A DNA stretch of 46,316 nucleotides from Clostridium sp. (GTDB taxonomy: Bacteria; Bacillota; Clostridia; Lachnospirales; Lachnospiraceae), in the NCBI GenBank assembly GCA_023667695.1, contig JAMOZY010000004.1, forward strand, positions 1 to 46,316, written 5' to 3'. Below are positions 26,599-34,662 of the stretch, piece after piece. Numbering within the stretch: position 1 is the first letter of the stretch; each line of letters begins with the position of its first letter. The position numbers and the translations under genes were made by a program. Under the pieces are notes generated by a model, which saw only the letters and a program-made list of their open reading frames with translations, did no database searches and was not told where the DNA came from.

Positions 26599-26784
26599 TC
26601 AATCAAAATTCCTTACTTCTCCGGTTGCCCAGGGACTGCCTACATCACACCTGCCATGATGATACTGTTCGCTTACCGCTTCTCCCTGCCCTTCCTCTAC
26701 ATCAATATGAATCCGGCTGACACCGGCAGATGTTTTCGCATCTAACAGCTCTATAAGATTTTGAATATCTCTGTTCTCACTCAT
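26599..26784 (-). CDS. 61-residue protein of unknown function in the DUF5717 cluster
   Basis: The small acidic protein starts in an ATGA overlap with the upstream membrane protein gene, with GAAGGAAAG nearby, so it is translated by coupling and unlikely to be chance. It has an N-terminal helix (DIQNLIELLDAKTSAG), a strand (RIHIDVEEGQGE) and a distinctive end, EQYHHGRCDVGSPWATGE, with adjacent His, Cys and Trp. I recognise no family. It could be a peptide adaptor or cargo for the Hsp70-like neighbour, but this is speculation. Confidence 0.65.
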   Translation of the reverse strand: MSENRDIQNLIELLDAKTSAGVSRIHIDVEEGQGEAVSEQYHHGRCDVGSPWATGEVRNFD

Positions 26785-27281
26785 AATAATCTTTCCTTCT
26801 GTGATTCATTCCACATAAGCTCCTTCTTGTGATTCCAATGAATTCCAATATGACCAATTCCCAGTATGACTACTGCTGTTATCATCAAAATATTCCTTCC
26901 ATAAATCCCAAGCAAAAAAAATGCCAGAACAGGCAGAGTTGCTCCGGCTACAGGAATGCCCAACAAGCTGCTATAGAAATCTTCCATCGTCTTTTCACTT
27001 CGAAAATACCGTATCCAGTATACCTCATATAAAACCATCAGGATACATGCTCCGAGAAGCCAAAGGGACCATGTAGAAAAAGCACGAATATTAAAATCAG
27101 AAAAGATAACTGCAATACAGGTAACCATTACTTCCCCAATCCGTTCCAGTATCAGAAGAAGCCTATTTTCATTCACCACATATTTTTCATAATCCTTCGG
27201 CTGATGCTTGGTCCAGACGAGATTCGGAATCATTAACAGGAAGAGAAACAGCAAGCCTACATAAGAAAATCCCAAATGCAT
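26781..27281 (-). CDS. Small multi-pass membrane protein in the DUF5717 cluster
   Basis: The 166-residue protein has four or five hydrophobic segments (FSYVGLLFLFLLMIPNLV; MVTCIAVIFSDF; WSLWLLGACILMVLYEVYWI; LLGIPVAGATLPVLAFFLLGIY; ILMITAVVILGIGHIGI). I do not recognise a named family. The start is put at 27281, because AGGAGG of the longer reading (from 27299) is itself the ribosome site, nine bases before this ATG; the longer reading would overlap the previous gene as ATGA. It ends in an ATGA overlap with the 61-residue gene. It probably anchors the cluster's complex to the membrane, by inference from context. Confidence 0.75.
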   Translation of the reverse strand: MHLGFSYVGLLFLFLLMIPNLVWTKHQPKDYEKYVVNENRLLLILERIGEVMVTCIAVIFSDFNIRAFSTWSLWLLGACILMVLYEVYWIRYFRSEKTMEDFYSSLLGIPVAGATLPVLAFFLLGIYGRNILMITAVVILGIGHIGIHWNHKKELMWNESQKERLL

Positions 27282-27295
27282 CCTATATCTCCTCC

Positions 27296-28453
27296 TCATA
27301 CTGCAATATGATACGAGGTCAATACTTCTCTCGCCTGGTCCTTTAATTCCGGGTGTCCGGTAAGGATTCCTTTTACACAGACTAAACTGTTCTGCTTCTG
27401 TTCTTCATTTTTTTTCATTCGTTCCCGCAGCTTCTGTCTTCTGATATTCAGTGCATGCTTTACCTCTACCATTTCCCGCTGGTCTATCAATGCCGGCACC
27501 TGCTGCAGCCAGATTTCCGGGTCTGCAAGTGCTGCCTGAACCAGAAGAGCCACTAATTCCTCCTGGAAAACCTGTAAATCTCCCGTATTTCTCTGATACC
27601 GTTTCTCATCCTCCACTGTCAGCTTATACTGTTCCCAGTCATACTCCAGTTCTTTTCGGTTGTTCACCTCATATCTTGCATAGAGATAATCCAGACTGTT
27701 CGTATTGTTCAACCACTTTATCTTTACCTTGTTCTGCAAATGGATGGCCCGGTTATGCTTCTGAAAGCATAGCTTTCGGTCATAATCCGCCCGGTAGTGT
27801 GCCAGAAACAAAAAGAATTCAATCACTAAGGCTCCAATGGCAATACAGGCTCCCGCCACCGTCAGGTCCATATCATACTGCAAAGTCAGAAAAATAAATA
27901 CTGCAACCGTAAGGACTACCAGTATGCCAATGACAACTGCCACATTACGCAGGGTTTTCTGCTTATTCTGCAATTCCTCCTCTTCATACTGTAAGGCTCC
28001 CTTTTCCCCTTCCAAATATTCCAAATCCCGCTGAATCTTGCCCCGCATAGTCTCCAACTCCTTTAGTCGGTTAATCGCATCCGGAATATCTGCCTCTAAA
28101 TGCGATAGCAGCTTATACCGCTCAGAAGAAATCCGCTTGGGTGCATGCTGAAACTCCTGCCGGTTCTCTTCCAGCATCAGGATTTTTCTTGCGTCATCCT
28201 CCAGTTTCCCATGGCTTTCCGGCTCCATCTGCTCGATTTTCTGAATATCCGTAAAATAAGAGGTTACCAGCTCATATTCCCGCTTCATATCCTCCATTTC
28301 ATAAGTAGCATCTACAATCCGGCTCAGATGATGGGTAAGCTCCGCCTCCTCTTCCTTTCGTCCCTGTTCAAAATCATCCATGGATTCCAGTTCAGTTTCT
28401 TCTTCTATCATCGAATACCCAAACAAGCGTCCGATTCTTTTTAATAATCCCAT
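27296..28453 (-). CDS. Coiled-coil membrane protein in the DUF5717 cluster
   Basis: The 385-residue protein has a long charged N-terminal helical region (about 15-170; YEMEDMKREYELV, LKELETMRGKIQRDLEYLEG, EEEELQNKQKTLR), two adjacent transmembrane helices (171-191 and 197-219) with a short loop, and a C-terminal helical domain (about 225-385). Both ends should be on the same side, most simply the cytosol. No family is recognised. It starts 14 bases after the helical-repeat protein gene and ends 14 bases before the small membrane protein. The layout suggests a cytosolic coiled-coil scaffold tied to the membrane. Confidence 0.78.
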   Translation of the reverse strand: MGLLKRIGRLFGYSMIEEETELESMDDFEQGRKEEEAELTHHLSRIVDATYEMEDMKREYELVTSYFTDIQKIEQMEPESHGKLEDDARKILMLEENRQEFQHAPKRISSERYKLLSHLEADIPDAINRLKELETMRGKIQRDLEYLEGEKGALQYEEEELQNKQKTLRNVAVVIGILVVLTVAVFIFLTLQYDMDLTVAGACIAIGALVIEFFLFLAHYRADYDRKLCFQKHNRAIHLQNKVKIKWLNNTNSLDYLYARYEVNNRKELEYDWEQYKLTVEDEKRYQRNTGDLQVFQEELVALLVQAALADPEIWLQQVPALIDQREMVEVKHALNIRRQKLRERMKKNEEQKQNSLVCVKGILTGHPELKDQAREVLTSYHIAV

Positions 28454-28467
28454 TTACTATCTCCTTT

Positions 28468-29301
28468 TTAGACGACTTGTTCCCGAAACTCTTCCTTCCA
28501 TTGGTTCAACAGCATATCCACTCTTTGATTAAAGGCCTCATAATCTCCATGCTCTTTATTATACAATGCCTTTTGATACCGCGTATAGGCAACCGTATTA
28601 ACAGAATCATCCAATGCATCCTCGACCAGCATGGAAACACGTCCAAAATCCGCCTCTTCCATCTGAAAGGTCCGTGCCTCCTGTGCCACTACTTCTGCCG
28701 GCTCCTCCAGCAGACGCAGCATCAAATAAGCTTCCAGGGAAGGCTTCTTTTTATTCCGCTCGTAGGCCTCCAGAAAGCACAATTTTGCCTTTGTCAGTTC
28801 CATATTTTTTGCCAGGGCAACCCCCTTGTTATGATACACATCCCCAATCAACCGCTTATCCTCGATTGCTTCCTCCCGGCGAAGAATCTCATTATATAAA
28901 GAAATCGCTTTCAGAATCCGCTTATACATGAGAAAGCTGTCTGCCTTTAGCTTTAGCTTTTCTTCCTCCGGCAGCAGCCCCAGTAATTCCTGCTTATCTA
29001 CAAACTGGTGGATTTCTGCTGTCTCATAATAGTTACCAGCGGACAAAATGGCAACCAGCACCTCCGTCAAGCCCGCCTCTGCTGCCAGCTTTTCCATAAC
29101 CTTATTCGCCAGCTCCTCCATTTCCAGCTCTGATTTCAACCACTGTACCAGCTTTCCCCTGAATTGTTCCTGATTCAGCAAGGCACCGTTATTATAGATA
29201 TAAAAGCAAAGCTCTTCATAAGAATACACTTCAACCTTAGTATTGACAAACACATATGGAATTACAGCCTCTCTTGCTTCACATACAATAATTTTTCCCA
29301 T
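28468..29301 (-). CDS. Helical-repeat (TPR-like) protein in the DUF5717 cluster
   Basis: The 277-residue soluble protein begins with a short strand-rich part (GKIIVCEAREAVIPYVFVNT), followed by helical repeats. A TPR-like pair is visible in ILKAISLYNEILRREEAIED, then DVYHNKGVALAKNMELTKAK and LCFLEAYERNKKKPSLEAY, and a last pair in ALYNKEHGDYEAFNQRVDML. TPR proteins bind partner proteins and often chaperones of the Hsp70 type; the gene starts four bases after the Hsp70-like DUF5716 gene, so a pairing of that kind is a reasonable inference. No enzymatic motif is seen. Confidence 0.78.
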   Translation of the reverse strand: MGKIIVCEAREAVIPYVFVNTKVEVYSYEELCFYIYNNGALLNQEQFRGKLVQWLKSELEMEELANKVMEKLAAEAGLTEVLVAILSAGNYYETAEIHQFVDKQELLGLLPEEEKLKLKADSFLMYKRILKAISLYNEILRREEAIEDKRLIGDVYHNKGVALAKNMELTKAKLCFLEAYERNKKKPSLEAYLMLRLLEEPAEVVAQEARTFQMEEADFGRVSMLVEDALDDSVNTVAYTRYQKALYNKEHGDYEAFNQRVDMLLNQWKEEFREQVV

Positions 29302-29305
29302 GTAC

Positions 29306-30568
29306 CTAGCCTTCCTTTTCTAATAAAAATTCCTTCCGGTATATCTTGTTGGTGGTAGGATACAGCTTGCCAAAGCCTTCATCCCGGATGACCACTGCAC
29401 CTCTGTTCCCGCTATACATCTCAACCTCCAGGGACAGTCTGGTGGTCTTATTCGGTCTTGATGGCAGTCCGTGAATCTCAATGATTTCACGCAGTGCCTC
29501 CTGATTATAATGATTCTTATATAGCAGCTCTACCCGGTTTGTATCATCCAGACACACGCAAAGCTTTCCCCGCATGTTATACCATTCCCGGCCGCCCTTT
29601 GCAATCGGAATAAAGGTATTGGAAGCATCGCCGCTTAAGATTCCCACATCACTATGTACCATATCTTCTGCATTTACAATGTATTTATTCGGATTGATTA
29701 CATGGGAACCAATATAAGCAGCATAGCAGGCCCCCTTCGTATAGATATTCTGTCCCACAAATACCCGTCTGCCATCACATAGCACATTCTGGGATGCATT
29801 TGCCCAAAGCTCCGTAAAACCGACACCAGTCAGATATACGGCCGACATATACGCCTCCTTTAGTACCTCCTGTACCACTGCAAGAAAGCGTTGGTCCAGT
29901 TCCTTTTTATTATCATAAATCCGATAATAGCCCATCTGCTCCCGATAATCCTTATGAATGACCGTTACCACCTGAGGAGTGGTTTTTCTGGCAATATCCA
30001 CCCGATAGAACATCAGTCCTTCCGGTCCATAATCAAATAGTCCCACACTGTTATTCCGCAGGCTCTCCGGCTGCTGAAAAATAAAATGCAGATAGGCACT
30101 GGTATGTCCGATAATAAAAAACCTCTGCTCATATAGTCCTAACTCATCCTGCAGCATATGCAGTACCCGGAACAATGCGTTGGAATACTTATATACCGTC
30201 ACCACCAGGCGTTCAATATGCGCATCCTCATAGCGGTTCAAAAAGTCCATGATATGTCCCTTTAAAATCAACAGCAGCACATCCTCATAGGTATAGGTTT
30301 CTTCATGAAATATCATCCGCTCCGTAGATTCCAGTTTTTCCACTACATGCTCCAGCATGGTACCCTTCTGATGAAACCGATGCTCTACTGCCTCACTTCC
30401 AATATACCACCGCTTGGCTTCCTCTCCGAAAAAAGCCACATTAGGCAGCAGATAGGTATCTACTGTATTCAATTGACAAATGGATTCCGGCTCCTTGGTC
30501 TGTTGATTAAAGAAGCTCAGCTGTGTATGTTCTGCACAGACATCCATACCAAGATAAAAATTCTGCAT
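29306..30568 (-). CDS. DUF5716 family actin/Hsp70-like protein
   Basis: The 420-residue protein resembles what I recall as DUF5716. Its layout is that of the actin/Hsp70/sugar-kinase fold: a phosphate-1-like strand (FYLGMDVCAEHTQLSFFN, residues 4-21, with Asp9), a segment like the Hsp70 connector (FFIIGHTSAYLHFIF, 150-164), a phosphate-2-like strand (VGLFDYGPEGLMFYRVD, 175-191, Asp179) and an adenosine-type motif (VYLTGVGFTELW, 243-254). The glycine-rich phosphate-2 loop is reduced (DYGPEG), so ATP use is uncertain. It lies 88 bases after the DUF5717 gene and four bases before the TPR-like gene. A chaperone-like or filament-forming role is possible but not known. Confidence 0.78.
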   Translation of the reverse strand: MQNFYLGMDVCAEHTQLSFFNQQTKEPESICQLNTVDTYLLPNVAFFGEEAKRWYIGSEAVEHRFHQKGTMLEHVVEKLESTERMIFHEETYTYEDVLLLILKGHIMDFLNRYEDAHIERLVVTVYKYSNALFRVLHMLQDELGLYEQRFFIIGHTSAYLHFIFQQPESLRNNSVGLFDYGPEGLMFYRVDIARKTTPQVVTVIHKDYREQMGYYRIYDNKKELDQRFLAVVQEVLKEAYMSAVYLTGVGFTELWANASQNVLCDGRRVFVGQNIYTKGACYAAYIGSHVINPNKYIVNAEDMVHSDVGILSGDASNTFIPIAKGGREWYNMRGKLCVCLDDTNRVELLYKNHYNQEALREIIEIHGLPSRPNKTTRLSLEVEMYSGNRGAVVIRDEGFGKLYPTTNKIYRKEFLLEKEG

Positions 30569-30656
30569 ACGTTTTTCTCCTACTCTTTCTTATCTCCGTT
30601 CCGGAGCATTTCAGAATTACTCTCCACCTTTGCAGATATCCCATCATCACAATACC

Positions 30657-33600
30657 TTACAGGATACGCAGGATTTCCTCAAATACATGACTATTTTTCA
30701 TATATTCCTCCATGCTTTCAGTCAGAACTACGGAATCCCGCATTTCCTGACTAATCAGCATCTGATTCAATCGTTCAAACCGGCTTTCCGGTTCTTCCTT
30801 CCGATATGCATCATTTCTTATGCTGTCACTTTCCACCAGTGTAACCGGACCGGTGTATTCCTCACTAAAATGATACAACAGCTGTTCCCCATGAAATACA
30901 ATGAACTCCTGCACATAATAGCCGGGAATCCGTTCCTCCATACGGCATGGACGAAAATCCAGAGTCTGCAGCTCGCTGGTTCCCACACTATAATTTACAA
31001 TGACATCCCGCCGTTCTTCTCCCTTATATACCAGATAGGTTTTCAAAAATAATTCTTCCGGCAAATCCATGATTTCAAAAAAGGCCTTGAAAAACGGAAG
31101 GACAATGCCACGGTCCATGAACCGCTTAATGGTTCGTGACACATATGCTGTCTGCTCTTCATTTAGCCGGGCGCTTCTCGACAGGTGCCATAATACAGCT
31201 CCATGACTGATATCATCCTGAATCTCACCCTTTTCCATCTCCAGCATAATATATTCAAATACAGCGTCCGGCACCCGCTCCTCCCGAATAAAATACATAT
31301 ATGCCATCTTCCTTAAAAATGCCTTGATTACCATGCCCCTATGCCGTCCCTTATAATAAGAGCGGAAAATATCAATGGCATTATCCGTAGTGCTGTCGGA
31401 AAATATCATCTGTGCCAGAATATTCTCTTCTAATTCTCCTGCTTCTCCCAGCACAACCATCGCTGCATCCCAAAGCCTGGAAAGCTCTCTGGTATCCGCT
31501 TTATACTGAAACACCAGATATTGCATAATCCGGTCATTATACTGTCCCTTCTGATACAGATAAATGCAGAGGGCAGTCAATGCCTCATCTCCTAATATAT
31601 CAGTATCGGTTACAATATAGGAAGCCAGCCGGAGCAGTCTGGAAATATCCACATCACCATAACCAAACCGCTTAATGGCTTCGTATGCCTTCCGGTTCAT
31701 CCCACGCATAATATAACCGGAAATGATTTCTGCACTGTGCAGCTTGTCCAGATATTCCAAATCCACCTGTAATAAATACCGTTCCAGAATATCCCCGTCA
31801 TAGTTTTCCAGATAGTATTCTATAATCTGAAGCAGTGCCTGCTGGCGTACTGCATAGCTGATTTCTGCACACTCCAGAACATCCCTTGCCTGATTCACAT
31901 CTGCCGCATCCTGCAGGTTCTTATGGTCCATCCTGCTGTAAATATAAGCAAGCAGCCTTGCATCAGACAGATTATACCGATGGCATATCGTAACATATAT
32001 CTTAGCATCCACCAGCCGCTCCAGCCTATATGGCACGGTACTGGTATACCGGTTGCCCTTTGTATCTACCAAGGTAATGACCGCAGAATCCGTAATAATA
32101 TCCACATACGCCACACCATCCAGAATCGGAACCTGCTGTTCCTCCAAAAGCTCCTTATGATTAACAATAACCGATTTCATATTGGGATTGCTGCAGGTCA
32201 GCCGCCGCTTAAAAATGATATTGGTCAGCCGCGCCGCATACTTCGGGTTGATATGCTCCGGATTCAGGAATTCCTTATAAATCACAAGTAGAAATTCATG
32301 TATCACACCCTTTTGAATCTGAGACTCCATATAGCTTTCAATTGCTGCAGACAGTTCACCATAGACCCCCGGATAAATTCCCTTATTCTTAATCAGGTTG
32401 GCGTATACATACGCCATTTCATAATCGGTCAGTGTATTGCTATATGCCAGATAACGAATCACAGCCTCCGGCAGCTTTGGATACGCCTTCATATCAATAC
32501 TGCGGATATAGCACTCATAGATACCAATCAGCTTAAACCCACGTTCAATTCCCCGGACAAAGTATTCGTGATAACTCCGGTCTGCTTTATTCGCACGAAT
32601 CAGCATGCCGCAAATGGTCCGCAATACCTCTTCAGAAGGATACCGCTTATCAATTTCCTGCAGCAGCCGGAATAATGCCGGTTGAAAACCATGCTCCCGT
32701 CCTGCCAGCTCTACACACATACCAATGACATCTTCCGATACATAGTCATGCTGCATACCCCAGCGGATAGCTAAGATTTCCAGACCAGTCAGCTTCCGGA
32801 GCATCAATGGCTCATGATTGAATAAATCACAGACCTCATGATACAGAATCGGGCTATGAATTCCCTGTGCATACAGCTTCTGAATCTCCAAATATATGGA
32901 GCTTCTATCCTCTCCCTCTGAATCATCCAGAAAAATCAAGAGCCAGAAATAAAAGAGCTTTTCATCCTCTGCTTCGAATACCTCCCGAATCTGACGCTTC
33001 GCTTTTTCAATCGAAGCTGCATCCTTATATGCCAATGCCTTTAAATACACATAATAACAGGATTCCCGGACTCCGGAAACCATCTTATCCTTATCGGCAT
33101 CAATCCGCTTAAACTCCTCCTCTGCCATGCTTTCATTGCCGGCAAGGATATTCATGTGGAGAATACCCAGCCGATACAGATAATCCTCCCGGCAATATTG
33201 TATCAGATTACGCAAGGCATACAGAGACTTGTCAACATAGCTGTTCAAATCCAGCTTTCCGGTACGGAAATCCAGATAACTGGCAATCAGACTATGCTGA
33301 TGAACCTTAATCATATGACGGTTTGTAAATAACTGCGGCGGCTCTATCCGATTCTCCGGCGTTGCCTTCACAATTATATCAATCACGATTTTCTGATAGA
33401 TATTTTCGATGGTAATATGTCCGACATTGGAATTCTCTTCCACGTATTCCGGCAATACCATATATTCCAGCTGGAACTTATTTCCGATAAAATCCTCTGT
33501 GCTTAAATACCGTTTCACCGGCTGTAAAAACCGAACATCGGAAGAAATCTCCGCATTCAGATATCCCCAGGTATTGCGTGTCACCGGAATGCTGTGCTTT

Positions 33601-34226
33601 TCCGTCTTTTCATGATATGGCAGATACTGCTTCCGCTCCGCCACATCCAGAGACAGCGTCCGTTTCTTATGGGTATAGGTCAAAAACTCCTCCATCGCCT
33701 GACTGGCGGAAAGACTTCGGGTAAGACTCTCATAGACCCGACCGTACATTGGCTCCCGCTCCAAAAAGGTCCGCTTGAATTCCGGAGAAGCAAATATGCG
33801 TACCGCCTCATTCCAATTGCTTTCCGCAAGACTTGCAAACTGGAACATATCTCCCAGCTCGCCAATGGAAGTCTCAACTGTCGGAGCAGTTATTTCAATC
33901 GTATACGGAATCCCGAACTCCCCTCCATCCGTAATCAGATAAATACTGCCGGAAATCTTCTCCCCCTTTTCCCATTTTCTTGCATCAAAGGTCAGTTCAA
34001 TCTGCTGATGCTTTCCAATGAAATTATGCGGCTCTATCTTGAACAGATAACGATTGTCATAAACCATGCCCTTCATTTTCCGGTCATTCTGAGCATCCAC
34101 CTCTAAAAAGCCCTGATAAACAGAGCCTGCTTCTATATTCAGTTGTAAATGATCGGTAGATATAGCAACCTTTGGTCTGTTTACGTTGTATTCGCCTTTT
34201 GCATACTGTTCCACTTTTTCTTTCAT
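30657..34226 (-). CDS. DUF5717 family giant protein
   Basis: The 1189-residue protein matches what I recall as DUF5717: an N-terminal region that looks like one or two beta-sandwich domains (VAISTDHLQLNIEAGSVYQG, then ISGSIYLITDGGEFGIPYTIEIT) followed by about 900 residues of helical repeats (such as IYECYIRSIDMKAYPKLPEA and DYEMAYVYANLIKNKGIYPG) and a beta-rich C-terminal part (SYSVGTSELQTLDFRP-like). No signal peptide or membrane helix is present, so it is cytosolic. GGGGG lies six bases before the ATG. It heads the minus-strand cluster, next to the 100-bp repeat array. It may be a large scaffold for the Hsp70-like partner. The biochemical function is unknown. Confidence 0.82.
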   Translation of the reverse strand: MKEKVEQYAKGEYNVNRPKVAISTDHLQLNIEAGSVYQGFLEVDAQNDRKMKGMVYDNRYLFKIEPHNFIGKHQQIELTFDARKWEKGEKISGSIYLITDGGEFGIPYTIEITAPTVETSIGELGDMFQFASLAESNWNEAVRIFASPEFKRTFLEREPMYGRVYESLTRSLSASQAMEEFLTYTHKKRTLSLDVAERKQYLPYHEKTEKHSIPVTRNTWGYLNAEISSDVRFLQPVKRYLSTEDFIGNKFQLEYMVLPEYVEENSNVGHITIENIYQKIVIDIIVKATPENRIEPPQLFTNRHMIKVHQHSLIASYLDFRTGKLDLNSYVDKSLYALRNLIQYCREDYLYRLGILHMNILAGNESMAEEEFKRIDADKDKMVSGVRESCYYVYLKALAYKDAASIEKAKRQIREVFEAEDEKLFYFWLLIFLDDSEGEDRSSIYLEIQKLYAQGIHSPILYHEVCDLFNHEPLMLRKLTGLEILAIRWGMQHDYVSEDVIGMCVELAGREHGFQPALFRLLQEIDKRYPSEEVLRTICGMLIRANKADRSYHEYFVRGIERGFKLIGIYECYIRSIDMKAYPKLPEAVIRYLAYSNTLTDYEMAYVYANLIKNKGIYPGVYGELSAAIESYMESQIQKGVIHEFLLVIYKEFLNPEHINPKYAARLTNIIFKRRLTCSNPNMKSVIVNHKELLEEQQVPILDGVAYVDIITDSAVITLVDTKGNRYTSTVPYRLERLVDAKIYVTICHRYNLSDARLLAYIYSRMDHKNLQDAADVNQARDVLECAEISYAVRQQALLQIIEYYLENYDGDILERYLLQVDLEYLDKLHSAEIISGYIMRGMNRKAYEAIKRFGYGDVDISRLLRLASYIVTDTDILGDEALTALCIYLYQKGQYNDRIMQYLVFQYKADTRELSRLWDAAMVVLGEAGELEENILAQMIFSDSTTDNAIDIFRSYYKGRHRGMVIKAFLRKMAYMYFIREERVPDAVFEYIMLEMEKGEIQDDISHGAVLWHLSRSARLNEEQTAYVSRTIKRFMDRGIVLPFFKAFFEIMDLPEELFLKTYLVYKGEERRDVIVNYSVGTSELQTLDFRPCRMEERIPGYYVQEFIVFHGEQLLYHFSEEYTGPVTLVESDSIRNDAYRKEEPESRFERLNQMLISQEMRDSVVLTESMEEYMKNSHVFEEILRIL

Positions 34227-34280
34227 TTACAACCCCCTTGCCAACTCTTCCCTATGTACGTTATACTGATAATGTAAATA

Positions 34281-34613
34281 TAAAGCTTTGCTTCCACGCC
34301 CTGGAATCTTCCGATTCCATCGCTGACTTACCATTACTGACTTATCATCGCTGACTTATCGGATAAAAACAAATGTCTGCTTCGCAGTCGCTTGTTTTAT
34401 TATTTTTCGGAAGCTTCGCTTCCATGCTCTGGAACCTTCCGGTTCCATCGCTGACTTATCGGATAAAAACAAATGTCTGCTTCGCAGCCGCTTGTTTTAT
34501 TATTTTTCGGAAGCTTCGCTTCCATGCTCTGGAACCTTCCGGTTCCATCGCTGACTTATCGGATAAAAACAAATGTCTGCTTCGCAGTCGCTTGTTTTTA
34601 TCCCGATAAGTCA
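34281..34613. repeat. 100-bp tandem repeat array with conserved hairpins
   Basis: The unit repeats with an exact 100-base period: copies at 34346-34445 and 34446-34545 differ at one base, a half copy runs 34546-34598, and a degenerate half copy lies at 34281-34330. Each unit can form three hairpins: GGAAGC-TTC-GCTTCC, GGAACC-TTCC-GGTTCC and CTGC-TTC-GCAG inside a larger weak stem. In the degenerate copy the second hairpin reads GGAATC-TTCC-GATTCC, so a C-G pair has become T-A with pairing kept. It lies between the divergent DUF5717 and aminotransferase genes. Apparent reading frames through it are not genes. Confidence 0.85.
34552..34613. repeat. Long hairpin at the end of the repeat array
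   Basis: TGACTTATC plus GGATAAAAACAA (34552-34572) pairs with TTGTTTTTATCC and GATAAGTCA (34592-34613), 21 bp with one bulged C, around the inner CTGC-TTC-GCAG. It closes the array about 50 bases before the aminotransferase start and overlaps where its promoter would lie. Confidence 0.7.
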
Positions 34614-34662
34614 CATTATAACAAATAATATCGATTTAGGAAAGAAGGAGAGGGATATTTTT

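Noticed and set aside
34346-34598. CRISPR array
   Set aside because: The units are 100 bases long and almost identical throughout. There are no variable spacers and no cas genes, so it is a tandem repeat.
34573-34662. Longer N-terminus of the aminotransferase
   Set aside because: It would be encoded by the repeat array. The downstream ATG has a strong ribosome site and the family's usual beginning.
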